Source: Glandiceps talaboti (lineage: Eukaryota > Hemichordata > Enteropneusta > Spengelidae). Taken from it: a DNA stretch of 64,000 nucleotides. Below, piece after piece: positions 33,779 through 48,360 of the stretch (positions are counted from its first letter, which is position 1; every line of letters begins with the position of its first letter). The notes beneath the pieces were generated by a model. The model had not been told where the DNA came from, did not search any database, and saw only the letters and a program-made list of their open reading frames with translations. A program made the translations under genes and the position numbers. The DNA is taken from the NCBI RefSeq assembly GCF_964340395.1, contig NC_135558.1, positions 16,332,271-16,396,270 of the forward strand, read 5' to 3'.

Positions 33779-34171
33779 TTATTCTTTATTCTTACGTTTT
33801 TTCGGGACAGGAATAAGACCATTTGTTGCTTGCAAATCTGGGTTTACCCTTGCATATTTGAAATATAGTCTGCTTGGATTTTTATGAGACAGCACCAAGC
33901 CATATGAAACAACATAAATTGGTAAAAGTTTTTGATGAAGTTATGCTATCATTCTTGCTGGAAGCCAGCTTTTAAATTCACCATCAGGTCCTAGAAATTC
34001 ACCAATAGCAGCAGGGCCATAGTTTGAATTTAAATTTTGAACTGAATTTAACAACAATATTTCATTGATTGGCACATCTCACCATTTTAATGTTTCATTT
34101 TCAGCAGCTTTATCAAAAACAGACATATCTGGTTTAATGTATTCTACATTTTGCTCGAATTGTTTTGCCAT
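33779..34171 (-). pseudogene. Polinton terminal ORF of unknown function, two nonsense codons
   Basis: ATG at 34,171 opens a 130-residue frame interrupted by TGA after ENETLKW and TAA after LPARMIA. Otherwise it reads as a normal protein: NYGPAAIGEFLGPDGEFKSW, a segment with SRLYFKYARVNPDLQ, and a basic end IPVPKKRKNK that resembles a nuclear localisation signal. It sits next to the right terminal repeat. I do not recognise the family; its conserved composition despite stops suggests a gene that decayed only by point mutation. Confidence 0.5.
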
Positions 34172-34260
34172 TTTACTTTATTAGTTGTTTGGTTTTGCTC
34201 GATAACAATGTGATTTTTTTTTATATACCTATGTTTTTATTTGTTTAATGCATAATCCAC

Positions 34261-34509
34261 CAGGGTGCATACAATTTAAGTGGGAATAGAGCCATGTTTT
34301 ATAGTTAATACATTTAATTAAACAATTTTTCAGAGCTAAAATGCCATAATACAGGGGTATCTGAAACGACAATATAGTTAAGCTTTCCTAAAAAATGACA
34401 AGGTCATGTTGTATTTACTAAATGAATATAGATTAAACTATTTTTAGAGCTAAAATGCCTTAAATCACCGGTTGTCATTATATCTATTACCGCTATATCT
34501 ATTACTACT
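34261..34509 (-). repeat. Right Polinton terminal inverted repeat
   Basis: Inverted copy of the left repeat; its outer end is ATTACTACT, the complement of AGTAGTAAT. Confidence 0.92.
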
Positions 34510-34515
34510 TATATT
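34510..34515. repeat. Polinton target-site duplication (right), TATATT
   Basis: Perfect copy of 26,406-26,411. Confidence 0.9.
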
Positions 34516-34710
34516 ATCCGTCCACATTTCTCAGTGTATACCATATGCTAATCAAAAGTTTGTTGTTTTGCAGTTTATTTGTCCGAAGATTGTGTATTTT
34601 GTGTCGTCTAGTTCTGTGAACTCTAACGAAAACACCCCATTTTTCATCCATGAGACTCCTGGCAGATTTCTGATATCAACTGACTGACAACATCTATATA
34701 TTTTGGGAAG

Positions 34711-36896
<2,186 letters not shown>

Positions 36897-38397
36897 TCAA
36901 TTAAATAGACATGCTGTTATTAGTGCATGGACATAGCATGCATAGTATGAATATTAAAATTATGACGATGATAACGCTCAAAAATGAGCATATTGGAGAT
37001 ATCTTTCTGGGCCGAGCAGGCATATTGCAGCTGGGTATAAACACAGGGACGAAACCTCCTTTTTTCTGGAGACAGTCATTACCACACAGGAGAATATAAA
37101 GATAGTTTCTTAGCTAAAAATGTGTTTATTTTTCTGAATTCTCGCTATAATAACAATGAATGGGTTGAAATGATGCATCGATTGTGAAAAGAGAAAATAA
37201 TGTAAATTTGTATGTGTTATGAGGTTTAAATGAATTCAGGGGTCATGGGGGGGGGGAGGGGGGTAGAGAGAAAGTTCTTCTATGACATCTTATATCACAA
37301 TATATTCCTGGTTTTCATATTGAATAACTATGTATTATGTATTATTTTTATTTTGATTGTTCTAAAATGTGGTCCATTGTCCTTCACCAAATCATAACTG
37401 CCATTAATTGTCCAAAAAATGTTGCCTCCTTGCTACGGAAAATGTATTTAGGTCTCAACTTTCGTCTTTTAAAAAATCTGTAATGGTCTAAAATGGGGTT
37501 TTGATATTTGGTCAAAGTGGATCTAAAATGGGACTGGGGTTTCCAGCACTGGCCACTCACCACTACCAGAACTGGCCACTGGTACCGCCCCCGGGGTACT
37601 AGTATATCTATCATACAGCGTATTATGGTTTCACGTGTCCGTTTGCCTTATAGATATTTTTTTTTAAATTATGCTCCTCATTCTGTTCTAGTTCTGTACA
37701 TGTTTAATTTCACATCAAGTACCTACCAATTCCTTATCAGTTCTAAGTAGAGAAAACACGTCACATGACATGACAGAACGTGTACGTATTGGACGGTCGC
37801 GTGAACAATCAGTTTACCTAATCATGTGATCTACCCTCAGTTTTATACTCACATGACACACAGCGCATATCAACAGTGTAGCCGAGGTATATATGGCGCC
37901 CTCACTTTGTCTTTATTTCATACCTTTGTTTTTCCTACTAGTTTTAATTATGTATGCATTTCTTTTGACTGATGTCCACCTATGCTTTGCTTCATAGCCA
38001 CCTGTTTGAGTTAGACATCTTATGAATACCTAGTTCTATGTTTGATTTGTGTCTTCGTGTCACTGTACAACAGTCCTCAGAGCAGTACACAAGTGTCTCT
38101 GTTGCAGTCAAACTAGTTGTCCACGTTGCCTTTGTATTGGGATGGTCAACGGAGTTTGGTCCAAGAAGTCCCGGAGCTCCGCCAATAGATGTACAGGGTG
38201 TTCTCGTGTACCCGAAGTTACTTGCAGTGCGGGCTAACAAACCTTGGAAATATAACTATTTCCAGAATTAGTGGTATATTGGCTGTGCTTATGGTTATTG
38301 CAGTGGTTTCTGTCGTCGCCGTGCATACGGAGAGGAAACGTCCAGAAAACTGTAAACGTGAGTGTTCCTGCATTCTGACTACTCTGAAGCATTAAAT
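36897..38397. other. Intergenic, no gene recognised
   Basis: Follows the sulfotransferase stop codon; the first part is presumably its 3' UTR. Only short open frames are present. A GT-bounded Cys-rich frame at 38,049-38,237 and a hydrophobic frame at 38,189-38,395 lack recognisable motifs. Confidence 0.45.
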
Positions 38398-38500
38398 TGT
38401 CGTACGTTGTTGCTGTAGAAGTGTAATTATACTGCAGAACTGAAAGTGTCGTACGTTGTTGCTGTAGAAGTGTGTAATTATACTGCAGAACTGAGAAGAG
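38398..38500. repeat. Two-copy ~48-bp tandem duplication
   Basis: GTCGTACGTTGTTGCTGTAG followed by AAGTG(TG)TAATTATACTGCAG occurs twice, nearly identical. Confidence 0.85.
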
Positions 38501-38841
38501 GCAGAGCTGTGTCCAGGAGACTGTCTTATTAGGAAATTCTGTGTTGTGTGTACGTGTCGCCGTCGGTACAGTATAAAGGGCGTGACTTTAAAAGCGTGTG
38601 CTATTGTGTTGTGTTGAAGTCCGTGAACTATTGCTCAATTATTCTCTTTCTTGTGACATTTATTTAAACTAGAAATTCTGAACTACTACTATTATTTCGT
38701 CTGAATATAACCTGCTGTTGTAGGCGTGTACGTCGTCTTTCTTGAGTTTTGTGGAACTAGACGTATTCTCGCCAAGTGTAAGAGTTGCTGAACTAAACTT
38801 ATTGTTTTACGTGCGGTGAACTAACAATCAAGTTTCGCTCA

Positions 38842-38968
38842 AGAATAGTGGCAGCCATCTTGTACACGCAAACTTTATAGTGGCAGCCATCTTGTACATG
38901 CAAACTTTATTCTGTTTCTTTCATTCAAGAATAGTGGCAGCCATCTTGTAGACGCGAACTTTATTCTA
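38842..38968. repeat. Three copies of GTGGCAGCCATCTTGTA motif
   Basis: Three near-identical units of about 36-60 bp containing AGTGGCAGCCATCTTGTA and CGCAAACTTTAT, some preceded by CAAGAA. Confidence 0.85.
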
Positions 38969-39039
38969 CTTTTTATGTATTTAGTTCCCCCCGTTTCAGC
39001 TTCGTGACATTTAATTACTTGCAGTTCCGGCGATATTTG

Positions 39040-39320
39040 ATAGTCAATTTAAAACTACTCGTAATATTATTTCACTATACAAATCAATTTAGGACACTTA
39101 TTGTAATATTATTTTCTTTGTAAAGACCAATTTAAAACTACTCGTTGTAATATTATTTCACTATACAAATCAATTTAGGACACTTATTGTAATATTATTT
39201 TCTTTGTAAAGACCAATTTAAAACTACTCGTTGTAATATTATTTCACTATACAAATCAACTTAGGATACTTATTGTAATATTATTTTCATTTGTATAAAT
39301 CAACTCAAGACAATTTATCG
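39040..39320. repeat. ~85-bp tandem repeat, about three copies
   Basis: Units alternate CAATTTAAAACTACTCG(TT)GTAATATTATTTCACTATACAAATCAA and GGACACTTATTGTAATATTATTTTC. They lie in front of the TRIM pseudogene. A regulatory role is possible but not shown. Confidence 0.85.
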
Positions 39321-39590
39321 TACTATTAATTAATTTTTTGGAATTTAGAAATAACCTATTGTAAACTAAATATTAATCTTTGAGAACGGATCCGATAGTG
39401 TTTACTTTTCTTACGGAAAGATTATTTTGTAGATATTGTGATTTATGTTAAGTAAAAGCATACTATCAATTCATTCATACCTATATAATCTCGTGCTATT
39501 AATTTTACTATTTATAACTACTGTGCCCACGACGGCATCGATAATACGCAACCTTAGCCCCGTCCGTAAGACTGTGTTGCTTACAACAGC

Positions 39591-41502
39591 ATGGCGTCAA
39601 ACCAACCATCAGGACACCTTGATAGAAGTAGAAAGAATTTTCTTCTCTGTACCATCTGTACTGAACGATACAAGGACGCTAAATGTCTACCGTGTCTTCA
39701 CAACTTCTGTACGCCTTGTTTAGTCAATCTGGTGACAGAAAGAGCCATTACGTGTCCAATATGTGAACGGACACACCCACTTTCTGATAGCGGTGTTGAA
39801 AGTATGGAAACGAATATATTTTTTAATGAACTGGTTTTAACCGCCAACGAGCAAGAAAAGAGTTCGTCGGAACCTCTCCATTGTATGGGGTGTGGAAAAG
39901 GAGAAAGTACGACTCGATGCATCGAATGTTCAGTATCTTTTTGTGATAGTTGTGTGTATGCTCATAAGCGTGACGTTCTGACCCAATCTCATTGTTTTGG
40001 TAACCTTGGGAGTATGTACCTCAGGAAAGCTTATGAGGGTCGATGACCCATTCCCAGTACACTCTTGGTTGCAGTGCCAAGAACATGACAACCAGGTTCT
40101 CGATTTTTACTGTGACACATGCGACCTGATGATATGTCTGAAGTGTACTGAGTTAGATCACCCTCGGTTTGAGCATAAATGCAGGTGTGTGAAGGATGCA
40201 GCCAGTGATTACCGGGAACAATTCAATGACATGATTGCCAAGGTGAAAACGAAAGAAGCTGAAACAAAAGAAGGTAAGCTGTCGCTAACAGAAGAATCAG
40301 AAGCACTTGAAGAATGTCTTCGTACAGAGAAAGAGAAAATCAAAGACCACATTGAGAACACAATCAAAGAAGTCACTCGCTTGGTACGAGAAAATGGTGA
40401 TAAACTAATGAGAGAGTTGGAAAAAAAAAAAACTTAAATGTAAAACTTAAAGGTCTTGATATTATTGAGAATGACCTATCAAATGTGAGAGAATACACCG
40501 AGAACTTGGTGACTTATGGGAATGCGGTACATTTGATGTCTGCAAAGAAAAGTATCTCAACTAAAATGGAAGAAATTATAAAAATTGAAACGCTCAGTAA
40601 AGTTACGAAATGTGCCCGTTTGGAGTTCGAACCATATGGTGACTTCTGTAGGGAAAAGAGTGCAGGCGTTGTGGTAACAGGTCCTGAGACATACAAGATA
40701 AATGACATACCCAAATTTGCCCGTGTGGATGAGGACATAAGTGTTACTATAACAACAGCGACAAGGATTACGACAGTAACATCTGATAGCGTCTGTGCTG
40801 TTATAGAAATGCCAGATAATAATATAGAGAATATGAGGGCGTACGATAATGAAAATGGGACCGTGACTTTAAAAACACTTGGAAAGATGGAAGGTGAACA
40901 CAAACTGTCAGTATCTGTAGATGATAAACCAGTACAGGGATCACCAGTTAGAATCAAAGTTATTCCCCAAAAAGGGCTGGTGGCTACAATTGGGGAATCT
41001 GGGTCAGAGGGCGGGCAACTGGGTGGTCCATGGGGTATAACGATGACTAGAGATGGACATACATAAAGATGGGAAATACATAAATTCGTTCGCTTGTCTG
41101 GGCAAAAGTGATGGAGAACTCATTAACCCCCATTCTGCCTGCATAGATGATACAGGCAACGTCTGTGTGTCAGATAATGGTAATCACCGAATCCAAGTTT
41201 TCAATTCTCATGGCCATTTCATGTATTCGTTTGGCAGAGAGGGGAGTGGTGATGGCGAAATGGGGTCTCCTCATGGGTTGTGTCTGGATAAATACGGGTA
41301 TGTGTATGTGGCAGATAACGACAATCATAGGATACTGAAATTTGAATCTTGTGGGAAATTTGTTGGTCTTGTTTGCCGAACTAGAAGCGAAGAAGATGAG
41401 TTGCTAAGTCCATGTTGGGTGTGTGTCACTGATGACGACCCATTGGGTAAAGTGATGGTAGCCTACAGTTGGTTAGATTGCATAAAAGTCTTTGCCCAAT
41501 AA
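39591..41502 (+). pseudogene. TRIM-NHL pseudogene (three major lesions)
   Basis: Paralogue of the intact TRIM at 48,361, starting with the same ATGGCGTCAAAC. RING (CTICTERYKDAKCLPCLHNF... CPIC), B-box 1 (CMGCGKGESTTRCIECS), B-box 2 (FYCDTCDLMICLKC), coiled coil, filamin-type Ig fold and the last NHL repeats are all present. Lesions by comparison: a 1-nt insertion in a T-run near 39,996; a deletion plus frameshift at an A-run near 40,425-40,440 in the coiled coil; and a roughly 310-bp deletion with frameshift near 41,055 that removes about 104 codons of NHL repeats. No intron is needed. No full-length product is possible; a RING/B-box-1 fragment of about 150 aa could still be translated. Confidence 0.88.
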
Positions 41503-41639
41503 ACCTAATATATAAAGTGATTTCAAGGTATATATGAAACCATCGTTGGTCGTTGTAGATTGTCACTGACTCAGTCATCCGACTACCTACACATGTATCG
41601 TTATTTTACCTGTCATTGGTGTTTGCCCCAAAGAACAGC

Positions 41640-41689
<50 letters not shown>

Positions 41690-42344
41690 GAGCAGGCAGC
41701 AGCAGCAACAACAACAGCAACAACAACAACAACAACAACAACAAATGAATCACAGAAAAATTGTGACACCCTACCGTTTGAACTGCATCCCAACACCACT
41801 ACGGCAAACCATAACTTATTTTTCATAATCTTATGAATTGAAATTTTACAACTGGTCGAAAATGGAGAATGAAAATGAAGCGTTTTGTTCAGTCCTAAAA
41901 ATTAGAGCATTTGAGCGATGTGTACTAAGAAATAGTGATGTTGCAATAAATAGTGTCGTATACGTTGATTGGGATATTAATCTTTCTTGTGTAGATGTAG
42001 TAATTGTACGATGGCATAAATGCCAGACTGTATGTCTAAACGTGCTGTGTGTGCACTTTATCGTCATATAGTCTAGCAAGGGGTGAGACAGTGTGTACTT
42101 TATAATCTAGTGCGATCGAGGGTGAGATGGGCTAATCGTTATCATCCTGTATACACGATGGGCGACGCCTTGGTGTTTATTCTATACTTATACCCTTTAG
42201 CTGTCCAACTGTTGATACAGTACATTGCATTTGGCATGTACAGGTAAAGAGTAGAATACAATGAAAAAACCCTAAGCTGAATCCAACCCCACAGGCTTGC
42301 AATTAGATACTCATACTATTTGTTTTGCTTCTTGTTTACTACTC
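41503..42344. other. 3' flank of TRIM pseudogene
   Basis: No gene. Contains the (CAA)n repeat listed next and otherwise single-copy sequence. Confidence 0.5.
41636..41745. repeat. (CAA)n/(CAG)n trinucleotide repeat
   Basis: Mostly CAA triplets with AGAGCAGGCAGCAGCAG interruptions. Gives poly-Asn, poly-Gln or poly-Thr frames without coding meaning. Confidence 0.95.
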
Positions 42345-42456
42345 AACTGTGTTATTGTAGACAATCGATCTTTCCTTGACTTGATGCTGTGCTCGCGAGC
42401 TTTGTTTAACGTGACTAACTTTTCTATGAATTATAATATTTGATAAATAAATGTTC

Positions 42457-42710
<254 letters not shown>

Positions 42711-42944
42711 CACCGTCGGAATTGGAGGAACCAAAAAGAAACACAACAGAACTACCAATATATCTGCCTATATAGAAAAGAATTAACACACTAGGTACAC
42801 CCCAAAGACCAATAACAGTACACACAAGTACCTACCTCAACAACAACAAACCCGCCATCCAACCCCCCCCCAAAAAAAAAAACAAACAAAAAAAACCACA
42901 CAAAAAAACCCCCAAAAACATGACAGTTGGACTATATGTGACAA

Positions 42945-42989
<45 letters not shown>

Positions 42990-43680
42990 ATTCCGAAGAG
43001 CTCCAATGTCCCGATGAGGAAAATCATTTCCTACTCATTATCAGTGTCAATATTCTGTAAATGCCAGCTTGGTTGGTTGTCTTAGACACACTCATATAAA
43101 TATTAAACATGTGCTATTCAGAAATAAATACCAAAGGTTAGGATGGAACCGACAATTGTAGATTTTACATAAGTGGCCATTATGAACAGTCTATAATTAT
43201 AACCTAGGCTATAGGGAGACCTCGGTAGAATGTACATATGTATGGCTTATCAGGTGCACCGATTATACACGAAGAAAACAGACTACGAGTATGGCATTGT
43301 CGCAAGCCAAAGCATGTATTACCTTTTTTTCGCTGACACAGCAAAAAATTGAGTTGCATTTGTTACGGAGGTGACTGTTAAGAGAGCTGTCGTAAATAGG
43401 CTAGTGGCTTACGACGATGGAGTATGCACTGTACCAATGAATTTAGACGGAAACCTATCTTTTATTATAATTGTGGATACAACAGTTTACGATCTCTCAA
43501 ACACGATATTCTTATCGCAGGTAAGAACATATATCAGAACATTTTGAAGATTGTAAAATACACTCGTAGGTGGCGCTCTAATACCTGTGGAAAAATAACC
43601 GTAGACCTGCATAGCGACACCTACGGTTGTTATTTTACAGTTAAGAATCAGAACTTCCATATAGGTAGGATGCCTGGTAT

Positions 43681-44500
43681 CAATCAATCGTTTATTCAGT
43701 ACGGCCAGAAAATACAAACCTTAAATATACAAAAATGGAACGGATCACCAAAAAATATCAAATTTATTAGGCCCTTTGAATCACAGAGTTTCTAGTAGCA
43801 TCTTTTCTAAGTTTAGTAGCATAAAATATATATCTACTAAGTTTTCTTAGAGTGTCAACCTTTCGAGACGACAGAAGTAGTACAAATTTGTGGTGCAGTG
43901 GGAGATTATAAAAGTAATTGGCAATATGTTTTTGACCCTATAGAAGTATTAAAAGGACATAAAAGTAAAAAGTGGAATTCATCCTCTACTTGGTTTAAAT
44001 TACACATTTCACAAAGTCTCTCTACTCTTGTAGTATCATCCCAACGACCAGTTTCGATTTTCAAATTATTTGTTGAGGTTCTAAATCTACAAAGCATCAG
44101 TTTGAATATTGGTTTATCAAGAGAGGTTAAATAAGGTTCCAGAGAATTCCCTATTAAATGAAGCATAACAATCAAATTTTCTAGACCTATTCATACTTTC
44201 AGACCATACTTTTGTACGTGTATCAATATCAATACATCTCTGTTTAAATACTCAATTCAATTCATCACCAACACCATACCTCCCCAAAGCCATGTCTTTG
44301 GAGTAAATGTCTAACATCTCTAGCCCAAAAATTATATTTAACTATGTCAATTTTACTTAAATGAAATCTGTAACATCTGCGTACAAGTCTTTCCTCATCC
44401 ATTTTCAAAATCCTCAACCAATATTTAACAATTCTACAGTATCTATAAACCTTTAAGGTAACTCTTCCCAATTCTCCTCTTATGGCGACAATAGGGGTGT
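43681..44500 (-). mobile_element. 5'-truncated LINE (non-LTR retrotransposon) insertion
   Basis: On the minus strand, broken frames encode the C-terminal end of an ORF2-type protein: RGELGRVTLKVYRYCRIVKYW, then FWARDVRHLLQRHGFGEVW, and further on the zinc-knuckle-like RLCEMCNLNQVEDEFHFLLL with CP. This arrangement is typical downstream of the reverse transcriptase in several LINE clades. The 3' end has AATAAA followed by a GATTGATTG tail. A target duplication of about 16 bp (GGTAGGATGCCTGTAT) flanks it at 43,664-43,680 and 44,501-44,516, and copy B keeps the empty site at 53,926-53,941. Confidence 0.82.
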
Positions 44501-45009
44501 GGTAGGATACCGGTATGGAAAAGACACTGTGACAAGTCAATGGATTATCTTATGAATCCATTGCGAAAGAAAAAATGTTTCCCAAAATTCTAAAGGTGTA
44601 TATTGTTAAGAATAGTTATAGCTGTTTATACAGTATTTGATATAATGACAAAAGTCAAAACAATAATGAAAACAATGTTCCTTACTGCCAATACAATGAA
44701 ACTTACCGAGACAACTGTCTTGAATCATCTAATCTTGCTTCATCAGAGCACCATCTAGCTACGGAATTAAAGTTACGTTAACGTTGTTACACTCAATATT
44801 GTGCATTTGTCACTATTGTCATAACATGCACCCCTTTGGTCATGGTCTATGTTAGATGTTGTGCTATATAAATTAAGTATAGACGAACGTTTTACTTAAT
44901 ACTTAGATACAGAAAACTCGCATAGGGTTATTCCTAGAAATATCTAACAGTCATATCAAAGAATGAACCCCTGCGCTAACAGAGAGCCACGGAACCGCGT
45001 TACAAATAA

Positions 45010-45066
45010 AACAACGACAAACAAACAAACAAACAAACAAACAAACAAACAAACAAACAAACACAA
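45010..45066. repeat. (AAAC)n microsatellite
   Basis: About 12 AAAC units; the corresponding site in copy B holds (TA)n and Penelope sequence. Confidence 0.95.
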
Positions 45067-45614
45067 ATAAATAAATATAGTTATAATTAGAGTAAACAGT
45101 CAATGAGTAACAATGACTGACGAAGATTTCTCATTTCAGTTTAGCCCCCAGGGTTCGATCGGATCTTTTCTTAGGTCTACTTATCGTGCAAATACAGTTT
45201 GTACAATCTAGCTAACTGTAAATATAAGTTACCATTACATTACCAAACACACAGTGTCATCGGTGACACTGTTTATTTTGTGTTCAGAGTGAGATAAAAT
45301 GTAATATCCCATGTGCATCCACGGCCACGTTGTCTGTATATGTATTTTTTGTGTAATTTGTAACAAAAAACATCGTGTGAGATGCACAAAATACCATGCC
45401 GAAACTCTATAATCTCTTGGTTTGGTAGTAAGAATTTGTAAAATCATCTTATAAATATATTCAAGAACTTTAAATGTACAGATTGTCATATTTGTGAAAG
45501 ACTGTGCAATGAAGTACTTAGAAGTAAAAAAAAATGTAATTGATAGTCTTTGCCAGGTTTTTTTTACTTCCAAGTTTGGCAAAGATATAATAATTGTCAA
45601 TTCTGTCTGTCTCT

Positions 45615-46110
45615 GAACAACTTCGGGTATATGTCAGTCGCTTTGTATGACACAAGATCTGTTACCACTATTCCAGCGCAGCACACTTTTCCCTACAGAA
45701 GTCATCGTGTGGTTCGAAATCGGGAATCGTCTGTCAGTTTACTGGGGGTCTCAACTTTCATAATTTCGTCTGCTGACATACTTTTCTTTGCAGTCATCAA
45801 ATGTACCACATTCCCATAAGTCACCAAGTTCTCGGTGTATTCTCTATTTGATAGGCCATTCCTATCAACATCAAGATCTTTCAGTTTTGAACTTAAATTA
45901 TTACCTTACCTTTTATCCTATTCATCTTTCAACCCTCTCATTAGCTTTTCACCATTTTGCATGTTTTAATGTGAGCTAGTGACTTTATTTGACTTTTTCT
46001 CATAATGTCGTCAATGATTTTCTCCTGCTCTGCGAAGACATTGATCAAGTGCTTCTGATTCATCTGTTATCGACAGCTTACCTGCTTTTGTTTCAGCTTC
46101 TTTTGGCGAT
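45615..46110 (-). pseudogene. Antisense TRIM relic, copy A
   Basis: The minus strand matches the coiled-coil to early filamin part of the TRIM genes: GCTGAAACAAAAG...GTAAGCTGTCG, TGAATCAGAAGCACTTGA, AATACACCGAGAACTTGGTG and a final GATGACTTCTGTAGGGAAAA. Many indels destroy the frame. It is most similar to the TRIM pseudogene at 39.6 kb. It must come from an inverted duplication. Confidence 0.8.

Positions 46111-47719
<1,609 letters not shown>

Positions 47720-47801
<82 letters not shown>
47720..47801. repeat. (AT)n microsatellite 3' of PLE 2
   Basis: Uninterrupted AT dinucleotides directly following the PLE. Confidence 0.97.
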
Positions 47802-47805
<4 letters not shown>

Positions 47806-48360
47806 CAAAATCCGCAAATCATTGAGTTTGATTGCGATAAATAGTTTTTAAGATCAATTGCTGTTTTTCATAAATGTAAGGTACGGAAACAAACGTGGAG
47901 AATATCCTTGCTAAACTTTTTCAGTATTATTTTGTCGCACTACTTTATCAACACAAAATTCTAATGATATATAAATTTTGTTTATTATAGTGTTGTATGT
48001 GAGGTAAAATGTCGTACTTGCGTTCAAAGAGGAGCCAGACTTGTGATTTAAAAAGCAAGAGTCAGAAGCCTCCATGAATTGAAAAAAAGGAGGGGTTTAA
48101 TAACCGCAGCGTATTGTGCATATTATGTGAGTACACCCAATCTTTCCGTGATCGTTGTCTCGTCAATACGTTGTTAGTTTGTTATATTTAATGTTGAAAA
48201 TGGAAAATATTTATTCAGTGATGAGTCATACATGTACATATGTCTTGAGTGGCACGTCAAAGTAGCAGAGTATGACCCGTACATTGTACTCCGTTGGGTT
48301 CATTTCAATAATTCTTCGAAATCTACACGATTATATGTCAAAGAAGGACACAGAAGCAAC
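47802..48360. other. Upstream region of the intact TRIM gene
   Basis: Likely promoter and 5' UTR. The TRIM frame stays open upstream to an ATG at 48,232, but that extension has no TRIM homology. No TATA box is obvious. Confidence 0.5.

Larger units (their letters stand above)
26412..34509. mobile_element. Decayed 8.1-kb Polinton/Maverick
   Basis: The element has about 250-bp terminal inverted repeats that begin AGTAGTAAT (5'-AG termini are typical), perfect TATATT 6-bp target duplications, and Polinton genes: protein-primed DNA polymerase B, a penton-like protein, small hydrophobic proteins and Cys/His-rich proteins. Every large gene is broken by stops or frameshifts. Intact Polintons are usually 15-20 kb and encode a retroviral-type integrase, an FtsK-like packaging ATPase, an adenovirus-type protease and a double-jelly-roll major capsid protein; none of these is recognisable here. 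The element is therefore a large internal-deletion derivative that decayed after insertion. The left 1.4 kb is non-coding apart from repeats. Confidence 0.93.

Noticed and set aside
45117-45145. CTGACGA near 45.1 kb (and its duplicate near 55.05 kb)
   Set aside because: No GAAA core follows at the right distance and no stem II forms.
48232-48360. Upstream in-frame extension of the TRIM gene to ATG 48,232
   Set aside because: The added 43 residues lack similarity to the paralogue, whose start matches ATG 48,361.
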